A stretch of DNA of 55,627 nucleotides from Alphaproteobacteria bacterium (GTDB taxonomy: Bacteria; Pseudomonadota; Alphaproteobacteria; Sphingomonadales; Sphingomonadaceae). Every line of letters starts with the position of its first letter. Position 1 is the first letter of the stretch. The notes under the pieces were generated by a model. It had not been told where the DNA came from. It saw nothing but the letters and a program-made list of their open reading frames with translations, and searched no databases. The stretch spans positions 1-55,627 of the forward strand of contig JAUIIG010000016.1 of assembly GCA_030431875.1 (NCBI GenBank), given 5' to 3'. The translations under genes were made by a program, and so were the position numbers. This document shows, in pieces, positions 29,574 through 39,061 of this stretch.

Positions 29574-30926
29574 CTATTCGCCGGCAAACTGCACGGTAAC
29601 GGTCAGGCCCTTGCCGTCGGAAGTGATGTCCAGCGTCGCCCCGGCATCCGTGCAGATATCGCGCGCAATGGCGAGGCCGAGGCCGGAACCGGGCACCGAA
29701 GGATCGAACCGCGTTCCGATCTCGCAGGCCTTGGCGATCTGCTCTTCAGTCATGCCCGGTCCGTCATCGCGAACCGTGACGGTTACCCGTCCTGCAGCGG
29801 CATCGCTGATCGCCAGTGTGACCGCGCCCGCGGCCCATTTCCCGGCATTGTCGAGCAGGATGGAGAGCAGTTCGGAGAGGTTTACCGGGTCGATTGCCAG
29901 CGCGACCGGATGCTCGGGAGCTTCGAGCTTAAACTGCTTGTCTGCGTGCAGGCGCCGCATGGCCTTGAGGATCGGTTCTGCCAGATCGGGTAGCATGGCG
30001 CGGCTTCCCGGTACCGGCGCGCCAGCAGACAGGCTGGTGCGCGCGAGCTGGTAGTCGATCTGCTGCTGCATGGCCTCGGCTTGCTCAAGCAGCACTTTGC
30101 CGCTGCTGGAGCAGCTGTCCCCGTCGCGCAGCCGCTCGGCCTCGTCGGTCACCACCGCCAAAGGGGTGCGGAGCGAATGGGCAAGGTTCCCAGCGTGGAC
30201 GCGCGCGCGCGACACGATTTCGTTGTTCTGCCGGATATAGGCGTTGAGGTCGCCCACGAGCGGGGCGATTTCCGAAGGATAGCTGCCTTGGAGCCTGTCG
30301 GCCTTGCCCGCGCGAACGCTGGCGATGGCGTCGCCCAGTCGACTGAAGGGACGCAGCCCGAACGAAATGATCGCCACGCCTGTTGCCAGCAGCAGCAGGG
30401 CCAGGGTCACCAGCCAGACAACAAGGTCGCGATTGAACGCGGCGATATCGTCATCCAGCTCGCTTTTGTCGGTTGCGATGACGATGTGGATTTCCTCACC
30501 CGTGGGCGCATAGTCCAGCAGGCCATAGATGATGGTCGGGCCGGTTGGACCGTCCTCGATCTCGTGGGCGACGTCTGGCGAATGGGCGACGCTCTGGTCC
30601 AGGGCACCACGCGTCATGCTGGCAGACTTGAGGACCGGCTGCCCTTCGATGCTTACTTGCCAGTAGAAGCCTGACAACGGCACTTCATAGCGCGGGTCCG
30701 ACAGGGGGCGTGACAGGCGGGGGGCACCGTTCTCGTCAAGCTGGGTCAGCCGTGCCAGTTCGCGCACGTGGACCTCCAGCTCCTCGTGGTACATGTCTTC
30801 GATATGGGTGGCGAAAACGCGGGTGGCGGTGAACCAGATGCCACCGATGCCCAGCGCCACCCAGACGGTGATGGCGAGGATGAAGCGCAGGCGCAGGCTG
30901 CCCGAAATGCCGGTATTCGCAGTCAT
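29574..30926 (-). CDS. Sensor histidine kinase (PhoQ-like)
   Basis: 450 residues. Two membrane segments (about 12-35 and 165-190) flank a ~130-residue periplasmic domain. A HAMP-like linker, then NLAHSLRTPLAVV with H250 as phospho-acceptor, and HATPase motifs: LLDNAGKWA (N box), VRDDGPGM (G1) and GSGLGLAIARDI (G2). Coupled by a 4-base overlap to the response regulator. Given the neighbouring metal-type RND operon, metal or envelope stress is a likely signal. Confidence 0.93.
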   Translation of the reverse strand: MTANTGISGSLRLRFILAITVWVALGIGGIWFTATRVFATHIEDMYHEELEVHVRELARLTQLDENGAPRLSRPLSDPRYEVPLSGFYWQVSIEGQPVLKSASMTRGALDQSVAHSPDVAHEIEDGPTGPTIIYGLLDYAPTGEEIHIVIATDKSELDDDIAAFNRDLVVWLVTLALLLLATGVAIISFGLRPFSRLGDAIASVRAGKADRLQGSYPSEIAPLVGDLNAYIRQNNEIVSRARVHAGNLAHSLRTPLAVVTDEAERLRDGDSCSSSGKVLLEQAEAMQQQIDYQLARTSLSAGAPVPGSRAMLPDLAEPILKAMRRLHADKQFKLEAPEHPVALAIDPVNLSELLSILLDNAGKWAAGAVTLAISDAAAGRVTVTVRDDGPGMTEEQIAKACEIGTRFDPSVPGSGLGLAIARDICTDAGATLDITSDGKGLTVTVQFAGE

Positions 30927-31576
30927 TCGAACCTGTATCCCATGCCGCGCAGCGTCGTGATCCGTTCCTTGCCGATCTTGCGGCGCAAGCGGCCAACCAG
31001 CACCTCCACGGTGTTGAGCTCGCGCTCTGCCTCAAGGTCGTAGAGGTCTTCGAGGATGTCTGCTTGCGACATGACCTGTCCCTTGCGGCGCATGAACAGG
31101 TGCAGCAAGCCAAATTCGCGGCGGCTGAGCGAGATCGGCTCGCCATCGTTCTCCACCGTGCGGCCGATCGGGTCGAGCGCCAGCGTTCCGGCGCGCAGGG
31201 TGCTGTCGCGCTTGCCCAGCTGGCGGCGGAACAGGGCGTTGAGGCGGGCCTGCAGTTCCTCGAACCTGACAGGTTTGACCACGAAGTCGTCGGCGCCGCA
31301 GTTGAGGCCCTCCACCTTGTCCTGCCAGCTGCCGCGCGCGGTCAGGATCAGGATCGGGCAGTCGACCCCGCGTCCGCGCCAGTGGCGCAGCAGGTCCAGC
31401 CCGTCACCATCGGGCAGGCCGAGATCGAGGATCACGGCGGCCATGGTGTCGAGGTCAGGCCAGTCCTCGCCTTCCTCGCGGCTCGTGGCGAGGTCGACGG
31501 CATAGCCGGCGCCGCGCAGCCGGTCGCCCAGCCGCTCTCCCAGCAGCGGATCGTCTTCTACCAGCAGCACGCGCAT
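30923..31576 (-). CDS. OmpR/PhoP-family response regulator
   Basis: 217 residues from the Met at 31576 (AAGGG 7 bases upstream); a longer frame to 31690 is not conserved. Receiver domain: EDD near residues 7-9, phospho-acceptor D51 in ILDLGLPDGDG, and K in VVKPV. The winged helix ends with RRKIGKERITTLRGMGYRFE. It probably controls itself and the divergent efflux operon; CTGNCA boxes lie between them. Confidence 0.94.
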   Translation of the reverse strand: MRVLLVEDDPLLGERLGDRLRGAGYAVDLATSREEGEDWPDLDTMAAVILDLGLPDGDGLDLLRHWRGRGVDCPILILTARGSWQDKVEGLNCGADDFVVKPVRFEELQARLNALFRRQLGKRDSTLRAGTLALDPIGRTVENDGEPISLSRREFGLLHLFMRRKGQVMSQADILEDLYDLEAERELNTVEVLVGRLRRKIGKERITTLRGMGYRFE

Positions 31577-31625
31577 GGGCAGCCCTTTGCAATTGCAGGT
31601 TCCATGGTCGCCTGCCTGAAGCATG

Positions 31626-31665
31626 AAACTGACAACAAGCTGGCAAACTGACAAGTTGCTGTCAG
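31626..31665. promoter_or_regulatory. CTGNCA repeats between the two-component system and RND operon
   Basis: Four CTGNCA half-sites begin at 31629, 31640, 31648 and 31659, spaced 11, 8 and 11 bases. The 10-mer AAACTGACAA occurs twice (31626 and 31645). Tandem half-sites with 11-base spacing are what OmpR/PhoP-type regulators bind. The site serves the divergent regulator and adaptor genes. Confidence 0.55.
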
Positions 31666-31688
31666 CTTCGGGCCGCATTTCTGCAGGC

Positions 31689-32789
31689 ATGACACGCCAC
31701 CGCTCGATCGCTTCGCAGCCCGGACTGCTCCTGTCCGGACTGCTCCTCGCCAGCCTCGCCGCCTGCTCGGATGCCCCCTCATCCGATTCCCCTCAGGTTG
31801 GCGAGGCTGGACCAGCCGAAAACGCCCTGTCGATCGATACGGCAGTTGCCGAGGCCGCAACGGGTGTGCCGGTGGCGAGCGTTCCGGGCCGGATCACCTT
31901 GCCGCCAGAGGCGCGCGTGGCCGTGACGCCTTCCTTCGCCGGTGCCGCCGTGCGGGTCTACGTAATCGAAGGCCAGGTCGTTGCACGCGGCGCGCCGCTT
32001 GCCTTGGTTCGCGCAGCCGAGCCCATATCGATCAGCGGGGACCTGTCCCGCGCCCGCAGCGAAGTGGCCCTGGCTGAAGCCCAGGCCGAACGCATGTCCC
32101 AGCTGGCCGAGGAGGGCATCGTCGCCCAGGCCCGAGCGCAGGAGGCAGAAGCGCGCCTGCAACAGGCACGCGCCACCCTTGGTGAGGCCCAGCGCCTCGC
32201 TGCACTGGCAGGTACGGGTCCGGACGGCACCATGACCCTGCGCGCGCCCATCGCTGGCCGCGTGGCCCATGTCGGCATCGAGACCGGTAGCGGTGTCGAT
32301 GGCATGGAAGCGCCGTTCGTCATCGAGGCGGCCGGACCCTTGCGAATCGAACTGCAACTGCCCGAGCGACTCGCACGGCAAGTACGCCCCGGCATGACCG
32401 TTGAAGTGCAGGTGCCCGGTGATGGCAGCGACGCAGCGCCGGTCACCGGACAGATCCTGACCGTTGCGCCCTCGATCGAGGCAGACACTCGATCCGTCAT
32501 GGCGACCGCCACCATCGGTTCCGCACCGGGCCTTGTGCCGGGCCAGAACGTCATGGTGGTGGTTAGTGGCGGACAGGGCGGTGACGGCGTTTCCGTACCC
32601 TCTGCTGCGGTCACCCGCATTGGCGGTGAGGACCATGTCTTCGTCCGCGACGGTGATGGCTACACGCCGCGCGCGGTGACCGTGGTCGCCAATGCCGGCG
32701 GGCGTGCGGTGATTTCCGACGGGCTCGCCACAGGCGACACGGTCGCCACCAGCTCCATTGCCGAGCTTAAGGCAGCGGCGGCGGAGTAG
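31689..32789 (+). CDS. RND efflux periplasmic adaptor (HlyD/MFP family lipoprotein)
   Basis: 366 residues from the ATG at 31689. Signal peptide with lipobox LAAC (C26), so it should be an inner-membrane lipoprotein. Lipoyl half-motif VEGQVVARGAPLALV-type segments flank a short alpha-helical hairpin (residues ~110-165, rich in Ala, Glu, Arg), then TLRAPIAGRV and the barrel domain. It bridges the RND pump and the outer-membrane channel. It is followed 6 bases later by the pump gene. Confidence 0.9.
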   Translation: MTRHRSIASQPGLLLSGLLLASLAACSDAPSSDSPQVGEAGPAENALSIDTAVAEAATGVPVASVPGRITLPPEARVAVTPSFAGAAVRVYVIEGQVVARGAPLALVRAAEPISISGDLSRARSEVALAEAQAERMSQLAEEGIVAQARAQEAEARLQQARATLGEAQRLAALAGTGPDGTMTLRAPIAGRVAHVGIETGSGVDGMEAPFVIEAAGPLRIELQLPERLARQVRPGMTVEVQVPGDGSDAAPVTGQILTVAPSIEADTRSVMATATIGSAPGLVPGQNVMVVVSGGQGGDGVSVPSAAVTRIGGEDHVFVRDGDGYTPRAVTVVANAGGRAVISDGLATGDTVATSSIAELKAAAAE

Positions 32790-32795
32790 GGCGTC

Positions 32796-35700
32796 ATGCT
32801 GAGCAAGCTTATCGAAAAGGCCCTGACGCTGCGCATGGCCGTGATCGCCATCGCCCTGATCCTGGCGGGTATCGGCGCATGGTCGTTCAACCGCCTGCCC
32901 ATCGATGCCTTCCCGGACATCAGCTCCACGCAGGTGAAGATCATCCTGCGCGCGCCGGGCATGACGCCGGAAGAGGTCGAGAGCCGCGTCATCACCCCGA
33001 TCGAGATGGAAATGCTCGGCATTCCGGACCAGTCGGTGCTGCGCTCGGTCGCCAAGTACGCCATTGCCGATATCACCATCGATTTCGAGGACGGCACCGA
33101 CATCTATTGGGCGCGCCAGCAGGTGTCGGAACGGCTCAACGCCGTCATGGCTGACCTGCCATCGACCGTTGAAGGCGGCATGGCGCCGATCTCCACCCCC
33201 TTATCCGACATGTACATGTTCACCCTCGACGGGCCGCAGGACCTGGCCGAGAAACGCCGCGTACTCGACTGGATCATTCGATCGGCGCTACGCACCGTTC
33301 CCGGCGTGGCCGACGTCAACGCCCTGGGCGGCTACGTCGAGACCTTTGAGGTCGCACCCGACAATTCGGCGCTGGCAGCAGCGGGCCTGTCCACGGCGGA
33401 TATTGCCGCCGCCATCGACAGCGGCAACCGCAACGACGGTGCGGGACGCCTCACCAGCGGCGAGGAAGCGCTGATCGTTCGCGCGACTGGCGCCATCGAG
33501 ACGCTGGACGACCTCGCCAATACCGTGGTCCGCTCCGATGGCGGTGCGGTGATCCGCCTCGGCGATGTGGCCGATATCCGCACCGGCAGCCTGACGCGCT
33601 ACGGCGCAGTCACCATGAACGGCGAGGGCGAAGCGGTGCAGGGCCTTGTCATCGGCCTGCGCGGTGCTGATGCCGCACAAGTCGTCTCGGGCGTGGAAAC
33701 GCGGCTTGAGGAAATCGCGCCGAGCCTGCCCGACGGCATGACCGTAAATGTCTTCTACGATCGCTCCGACCTGATCGAACGCGCCGTGGGCACGGTGGAA
33801 GATGCGCTGCTGGAAGCGACCGTACTGGTGGTACTCCTGCTGCTGCTCTTCCTCGGCGACTTCCGTGCCTCGGTGATCGTGGCGCTGGCACTGCCGATGG
33901 CGGCCTTGCTCACCTTCATCTTCATGCGCGCCATCGGCCTCACGGCAAACCTGATGAGCCTTGGCGGGCTGGCGATTGCTGTCGGCATTTTGGTCGACGG
34001 GGCGGTCGTGGTGGTCGAGAACGTGGTCGAGCGGCTATCCGACCCCAAGCACAAGGTCTCCAGCAAGCTGCACAACATCTTTGTTGCCAGCGCCGAAGTG
34101 GCCAAGCCGGTCGCCTCGGGCCTCGCGATCATCGCCGTGGTCTTCCTGCCGCTGCTCACGCTGGAAGGGCTGGAAGGCAAGCTGTTCTCGCCAGTCGCGC
34201 TCACCATCGTGCTGGCCTTGCTGTCCGCGCTGGTGCTGTCGCTGACGCTGATCCCGGTGATCGCCTTCTACCTGCTCAAGGTGAAGGAGGGGCACCACGA
34301 GCCGTGGCTGATGCGCAAGATCTCGCCGCGCTACCATGGCCTGCTGACAGGTGCCTTTGCGCGCAAGAAGCTGGTCTACGCGGTAGCTGGCGCATCGCTG
34401 CTGGTGACCGGCCTTGCCTACAGCGTGACCGGCAAGACCTTCCTGCCCGTGATGGACGAAGGCTCCATCGTCATGCAGCTGGCCAAGCTGCCCTCGGTAT
34501 CGCTCGACCACTCCTTGGAAGGCGATCTCGCAGTCGAGCGGGCGATCATGGACGAAGTGCCCGAAGTCGAGGCGATCATCGCCCGCGTAGGCTCGGACGA
34601 AATCGGTCTCGATCCCATGGGCCTCAACGAAAGCGACGCCTTCCTCCAGTTGGCCCCGCGCGACGAATGGCGGGTGCAGGACAAGGATTGGCTGGTTGAC
34701 CAGATTCGCACGGTGACTGCGCGCTTCCCCGGTATCGAACCGAGCTTCACCCAGCCGATCGACATGCGCACCTCGGAAATGCTGACGGGCGCGCGCGGTG
34801 ACCTGGCAATCAAACTGTTTGGGCCTGACCTCGACGAGCTTTCCCGGCTCTCCGGTGAAATCCAGGCACGGCTCGAAACGCTGGACGGCACCAGCGAGGC
34901 AATGACCGTGGCCAACGATACCGTCGATTACCTGCGCGTCGATATCGACCGCGTGTCGGCGGGCCGCCTCGGCATGCCGGTTACGGACCTGCAGGACCAG
35001 ATGCGCGCCCAGGTGGAAGGTATGCACGCCGGCATCGTGGCAGACGGCAACCGCCGCATTCCCATCGTCGTGCGCGGGGAGGGCCGTATGGCGGACACCC
35101 CGCAGGCCTTCGCCGACCAGGTCTACCGTTCGCCCTCGGGCCAGATGCTGCGCGCCAGCGATGTCGCCGAGTTCAGCCTTGTCGAAGGGCCGGTGAAGCT
35201 GGAGCACGAAAACGGCTCGCGGTTCGCCCTGGTGCAGGCCTTTGTCACGGGCCGCGACCTCGTCGGCTACGTCGAGGAAGCCCGTGCAGACATCGCGCAG
35301 AATGTCGAACTGCCGCCGGGTTATCGCCTCGAATGGGGCGGCCAGTTCGAGAACCAGCAGCGCGCCAGCGCGCGGCTCGGGATCGTGTTGCCGGTGTCGG
35401 TGCTGATGATCTTCGCGATCCTCTATTTCACCCTGCAATCGCTGCGCGCCTCGGTGCTGATCCTGCTCAATATCCCCTTTGCCATGGTCGGCGGGATGGT
35501 GGCTCTGGCCCTGTCAGGCGAATACCTGTCGGTGCCGGCCTCGGTCGGGTTCATAGCCTTGTTCGGTATCGCCGTGCTCAACGGGTTGGTGATGGTGTCC
35601 TACTTCCGCCAGCTGCGTGCTGACGGGGTGCCGCTGGCCGAAGCCGTACGCATCGGGGCCGAGCGCCGCCTGCGTCCCGTGCTGATGACCGCCAGCATCG

Positions 35701-35900
35701 CTGCCTTCGGCCTTGTCCCGCTGCTCTTCGCCACGGGTCCCGGCTCGGAAATCCAGAAGCCGCTCGCCATCGTCGTGGTCGGCGGACTGGTATCGGCCAC
35801 GCTGTTGACGCTCGTCCTGCTGCCGATCCTCTACGAACGCTTCGGCGAAAGCGCGGCTGACCATGCCGACGAAGTCGACCCAGAAGGAGAGCCGGCATGA
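32796..35900 (+). CDS. Heavy-metal-type RND efflux permease (CusA/CzcA family)
   Basis: 1034 residues, typical of HME-RND pumps. NRLPIDAFPDISSTQVKI near the start is characteristic of CzcA/CusA. Helix 4 reads GILVDGAVVVVENVVERL, with the Asp and Glu-Asn of the proton relay in the CzcA arrangement rather than the CusA one. Two halves each have a large periplasmic loop and six helices. It likely expels divalent metal cations, though some HME members carry other substrates. ATGA overlap with the channel gene. Confidence 0.92.
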   Translation: MLSKLIEKALTLRMAVIAIALILAGIGAWSFNRLPIDAFPDISSTQVKIILRAPGMTPEEVESRVITPIEMEMLGIPDQSVLRSVAKYAIADITIDFEDGTDIYWARQQVSERLNAVMADLPSTVEGGMAPISTPLSDMYMFTLDGPQDLAEKRRVLDWIIRSALRTVPGVADVNALGGYVETFEVAPDNSALAAAGLSTADIAAAIDSGNRNDGAGRLTSGEEALIVRATGAIETLDDLANTVVRSDGGAVIRLGDVADIRTGSLTRYGAVTMNGEGEAVQGLVIGLRGADAAQVVSGVETRLEEIAPSLPDGMTVNVFYDRSDLIERAVGTVEDALLEATVLVVLLLLLFLGDFRASVIVALALPMAALLTFIFMRAIGLTANLMSLGGLAIAVGILVDGAVVVVENVVERLSDPKHKVSSKLHNIFVASAEVAKPVASGLAIIAVVFLPLLTLEGLEGKLFSPVALTIVLALLSALVLSLTLIPVIAFYLLKVKEGHHEPWLMRKISPRYHGLLTGAFARKKLVYAVAGASLLVTGLAYSVTGKTFLPVMDEGSIVMQLAKLPSVSLDHSLEGDLAVERAIMDEVPEVEAIIARVGSDEIGLDPMGLNESDAFLQLAPRDEWRVQDKDWLVDQIRTVTARFPGIEPSFTQPIDMRTSEMLTGARGDLAIKLFGPDLDELSRLSGEIQARLETLDGTSEAMTVANDTVDYLRVDIDRVSAGRLGMPVTDLQDQMRAQVEGMHAGIVADGNRRIPIVVRGEGRMADTPQAFADQVYRSPSGQMLRASDVAEFSLVEGPVKLEHENGSRFALVQAFVTGRDLVGYVEEARADIAQNVELPPGYRLEWGGQFENQQRASARLGIVLPVSVLMIFAILYFTLQSLRASVLILLNIPFAMVGGMVALALSGEYLSVPASVGFIALFGIAVLNGLVMVSYFRQLRADGVPLAEAVRIGAERRLRPVLMTASIAAFGLVPLLFATGPGSEIQKPLAIVVVGGLVSATLLTLVLLPILYERFGESAADHADEVDPEGEPA

Positions 35901-37120
35901 AGCTAGCTGTCGCCATTCTCCCGCTGCTCGCGCTCGCCGCGCCCGCCCTGGCCGATCCCGGCCTTCCGGACGAGACGCAGGTCAGTGCTGCGCTCGATGC
36001 CTATCCGGCGGTAGAAGCCGCGCAGCAGCGCGTCAGCGCGGCGCGGTCATCGGCCCGCGCACGTGCTGCCAGCCCGCACGATTTCGTGATTACCGGCAGC
36101 TACAGCCGCCGCTCGATCGACCTCGAAGGCGAATTCGACGAGTTCAACGCAGACCTCATGCGCGGCATCCGCTTGCCCGGAAAGGCGCGGCTCGACCGCG
36201 AGATCGGCGTGCACCTGGTCGATGCGGCAGAGAACATGGCGGAGGACACCCGTCACCAGGCCGCGTTGGTGCTGGCCCAGCATTGGTGGGACTGGCTCTC
36301 GGCGTCGGGCGCTGCCCATGTCGACCAGCAGGCCGTCGCCAACCTTGAAACCGCGCTGTCAGCAGTGCAGCGCCGGGTTGAGCTGGGCGATGCCGCGCCT
36401 CTGGAAGCGGATCAGGCCGAAGCGGCCCTCGGCGCAGCTCGTGTACGCGCCGCGCAATCTGCCGGTGAGGCCAATCTCGCTCGCATACGCCTTGCCACGC
36501 ATTTCCCCGCACTCGTCTTGCCCGAAGTTGCGCCGGACATTCCCACGCCCGAGATCGCGCTGGGAGAGCTCGAACGCTATTCCGGACTGGTGGTGAGCAA
36601 CAGCCACGAGATTGCCGCTGCCGAGGCGCAGTCTCGGGCTTACGAAGCATCGGCTGCGCGGGTGCGCATGGACCGTGTGGCCGATCCCTCGGTTGGTATC
36701 CGCGTCTTCTCCGAACGGGGCGGAGCGGAAACCGGAGCAGGCCTGGTCTTCTCCATGCCCTTCGGCGGTAGCCGTCGCGGCGCGCAGGCTGACCAGGCCG
36801 CGGCTGAAGCAAGTGCCGCCATGGCCGAAGCGCAGATGGCGCGCTTTGCCGTGCAGGAAACAGCTTCTGCCGACCTTGCCACGGCGCAGTTCCGGATCGC
36901 TGCCTGGGAGCGCGCCCGCGAAAGCCTGCGCGCGCAGATGGCCGTGCTTACCCGCGTCCGGCGCGGCCACCAGTTGGGCGAGATCGACCTTGCCGACCTG
37001 CTGCTGGCCGAGCGCATGACCCACGATGCCTTCAGCATGGAAGTGGATGCACGAGCCGAAGCCCAGCGCGCGATCACGCAAATCCGCATCGACAGCCACG
37101 AACTTTGGCTGCGCGACTGA
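35897..37120 (+). CDS. TolC family outer-membrane efflux protein
   Basis: 407 residues. Signal peptide MKLAVAILPLLALAAPALA is cleaved before DPGLP. Two long coiled-coil regions rich in Ala, Glu and Arg (about residues 30-170 and 230-400) form the TolC-type channel hairpins. Shorter than E. coli TolC, similar to CzcC. Completes the three-gene efflux operon; the last gene before tRNA-Asn. Confidence 0.9.
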   Translation: MKLAVAILPLLALAAPALADPGLPDETQVSAALDAYPAVEAAQQRVSAARSSARARAASPHDFVITGSYSRRSIDLEGEFDEFNADLMRGIRLPGKARLDREIGVHLVDAAENMAEDTRHQAALVLAQHWWDWLSASGAAHVDQQAVANLETALSAVQRRVELGDAAPLEADQAEAALGAARVRAAQSAGEANLARIRLATHFPALVLPEVAPDIPTPEIALGELERYSGLVVSNSHEIAAAEAQSRAYEASAARVRMDRVADPSVGIRVFSERGGAETGAGLVFSMPFGGSRRGAQADQAAAEASAAMAEAQMARFAVQETASADLATAQFRIAAWERARESLRAQMAVLTRVRRGHQLGEIDLADLLLAERMTHDAFSMEVDARAEAQRAITQIRIDSHELWLRD

Positions 37121-37174
37121 CCAGCCAGTCTCGGTGCCCGAGTAGGGGCGGAGCACTTGCGATGTGGTGGAAAA

Positions 37175-37249
37175 TGGCTCCCCGAGTTGGATTCGAACCA
37201 ACGACCAAGTGATTAACAGTCACCTACTCTACCGCTGAGCTATCGGGGA
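37175..37249 (-). tRNA. tRNA-Asn (anticodon GTT)
   Basis: 75 bases. The acceptor stem TCCCCGA pairs with TCGGGGA, followed by discriminator G and an encoded CCA. The anticodon loop is CTGTTAA with GTT; the T-loop is TTCGAAT. A promoter is visible 38 bases upstream. Confidence 0.97.
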
Positions 37250-37286
37250 GCAGCCCCCAAGCGGTATTGGGCGGGGGCGAGAGGCG

Positions 37287-37315
37287 CCTATATGGGCGCC
37301 GAATCCGATTTGCAA
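37287..37315 (-). promoter_or_regulatory. Promoter of tRNA-Asn
   Basis: On the minus strand TTGCAA (37310-37315), a 17-base spacer and TATAGG (37287-37292). GGCGCC repeats flank the -10 element on both sides (37283-37288, 37295-37300). Transcription would begin about 30 bases before the tRNA. Confidence 0.6.
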
Positions 37316-37337
37316 CCCTCGAATTTTACCTCTGTGG

Positions 37338-38129
37338 CTAAGTGACGAACTGCTCTGCCAGCATCCGCTCGTCCAGCGTCTGGTGCGGGTCGAACAGCAG
37401 GCACATTTCCTTGTCGCGCGCGATCTCGATGTGGACCTCTGCCACGTCGCGCACTTCCTTCGAATCGGCCACGGCGGCGACGGGGCGTTTGGCCGGTTCG
37501 TTGACGCGGAAGCTGACCCGGCTCTTTTCGGGCAGGATGGCCCCGCGCCAGCGACGCGGGCGGAACGGGCTGATCGGGGTGAGCGCCAGCATGCGCGAAT
37601 CGAGCGGCAGGATCGGGCCATTTGCGGACAGGTTGTAGGCAGTGGAGCCAACGGGCGTGGACAGCAGGATGCCGTCGCCTGCCAGTTCGGCAATGCGCAC
37701 CCTGCCGTTGACGGAGATTTCCAGCTTGGCCGTCTGGAAAGTCTCACGCAGCAGGCTCACCTCGTTGACGGCATAGGCGTAGTGCTTGTCGCCCTTCTGC
37801 GTGATGACTTCCATCTTCAGCGGCGCGACGGGCATTTTCTTCGCCTCTGCCAGGCGTTCCATCAGTCCGTTGGCGCCATGATAGCGGTTCATCAGGAAGC
37901 CCACCGTGCCCAGGTTCATGCCGAAGACCGGCAGGATACGGCCGACATCCAGCATGTCGTGCAGGGCGTCGAGCATGGTGCCATCGCCGCCCAGTGCGAT
38001 GATCACGTCAGCCTGTTCGACCGGCACGAAATCATAGCGTTCGCACAGTTCCTTCGCTGCCTTTCGCGCGCGGTCGCTCTGCGAATAGGTCAGTGCCAGT
38101 TTTTCGAAATTCTGATCGTTGCAAACCAA
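37338..38129 (-). CDS. nadK: NAD kinase
   Basis: 263 residues from a TTG at 38129, with GGGGGGA seven bases upstream; the open frame extends further but would collide with the EAL gene leader. IALGGDGTMLDAL is the GGDG ATP-binding motif, YAVNEVSLLRE and LAGDGILLSTPVGSTAYNLS the NAD-binding segments. Phosphorylates NAD to NADP. It is divergent from the EAL gene, 110 bases apart. Confidence 0.93.
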   Translation of the reverse strand: MVCNDQNFEKLALTYSQSDRARKAAKELCERYDFVPVEQADVIIALGGDGTMLDALHDMLDVGRILPVFGMNLGTVGFLMNRYHGANGLMERLAEAKKMPVAPLKMEVITQKGDKHYAYAVNEVSLLRETFQTAKLEISVNGRVRIAELAGDGILLSTPVGSTAYNLSANGPILPLDSRMLALTPISPFRPRRWRGAILPEKSRVSFRVNEPAKRPVAAVADSKEVRDVAEVHIEIARDKEMCLLFDPHQTLDERMLAEQFVT

Positions 38130-38239
38130 GAACCTGTCCCCCCGTGGATCAGCGCGGACACTATGGAGCAGCGTCCCGATTTGCAACGAAGCAGTTGCCC
38201 CTGCTGACGTGATTGTAAGTTTGGGCCAAGGCCGTGGCC

Positions 38240-39061
38240 ATGCCCGTACCCGCACCTGTCCACGAACGCCGCCAGCGAATTGATCGCCGCCGCAGCGAAC
38301 CGCATCCGATCACCGAAGACCTGGTAGAGGCTCTTGCCGACGATGCCATCTCGCTGATGTTCCAGCCGCAGTTCGTTGCTGGCAGCAATGAATTGGCCGG
38401 AGCGGAGGCATTGGTGCGCTGGGTGCACCCGGTCCACGGGCCGATGGCTGGCGATTCGCTGGTTGCCATTGCCCAGAGTGGCGGCGTGTCGCGGCGCCTG
38501 TCGCGCCACATTGCCCGCAGCGCGTTGGCCGAGGCGGTCAAGTGGCCCAATGGCCTGCGCCTATCGCTGAACGTGACCGCCATGGACCTGTTCGACCGCA
38601 GCTTTGGCGAAGACCTGCTGGCCATGGTCGAGGAAAGCGGCTTTCCGCCCGAGCGCCTGACGCTGGAGATCACCGAGCAGGCCCTGGTGGCTGACCTCGA
38701 CCGTTCGGCCAAGGCACTGCGTGAACTGGCTAAGCATGGCATCCAGATTGCGCTCGACGATTTCGGCGCGGGGTTCTGTAACTTCCGCTACCTGAAGGTG
38801 CTGCCGCTCCACGCGCTGAAGCTCGACCGCTCGATGATCGAGGGTATTGCCAGCGACGAGCGTGACCTCGCCGTCCTGCGCGGCATCCTGGCGATGGCCA
38901 GGGCACTTGGGCTGAAGGTGATCGCCGAAGGGATCGAAAGCGCGGACCTGCGCGATATAGCCGCGCGCGAAGGGTGCCACGTGTGGCAGGGCTTCCTTGG
39001 CGGGAAGCCTATGAAGGCTGCGCGCTTTGCTGCCTTGATGAACGATATTCGGCCCGGTTAG
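38240..39061 (+). CDS. EAL domain protein, probable cyclic-di-GMP phosphodiesterase
   Basis: 273 residues, EAL domain only. All catalytic signatures I looked for are present: FQPQF, EALVRW (E56), LSLNVTAMDL, LEITEQ, ALDDFGAGF, LKLDR, AEGIE and the late Gln in WQGFLGG. A basic stretch (ERRQRIDRRRSE) precedes the domain. There is no GGDEF or sensor domain, so input must come from a partner or expression. The ATG at 38240 has AAGG 8 bases upstream. Its stop overlaps that of the next, converging gene. Confidence 0.92.
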   Translation: MPVPAPVHERRQRIDRRRSEPHPITEDLVEALADDAISLMFQPQFVAGSNELAGAEALVRWVHPVHGPMAGDSLVAIAQSGGVSRRLSRHIARSALAEAVKWPNGLRLSLNVTAMDLFDRSFGEDLLAMVEESGFPPERLTLEITEQALVADLDRSAKALRELAKHGIQIALDDFGAGFCNFRYLKVLPLHALKLDRSMIEGIASDERDLAVLRGILAMARALGLKVIAEGIESADLRDIAAREGCHVWQGFLGGKPMKAARFAALMNDIRPG

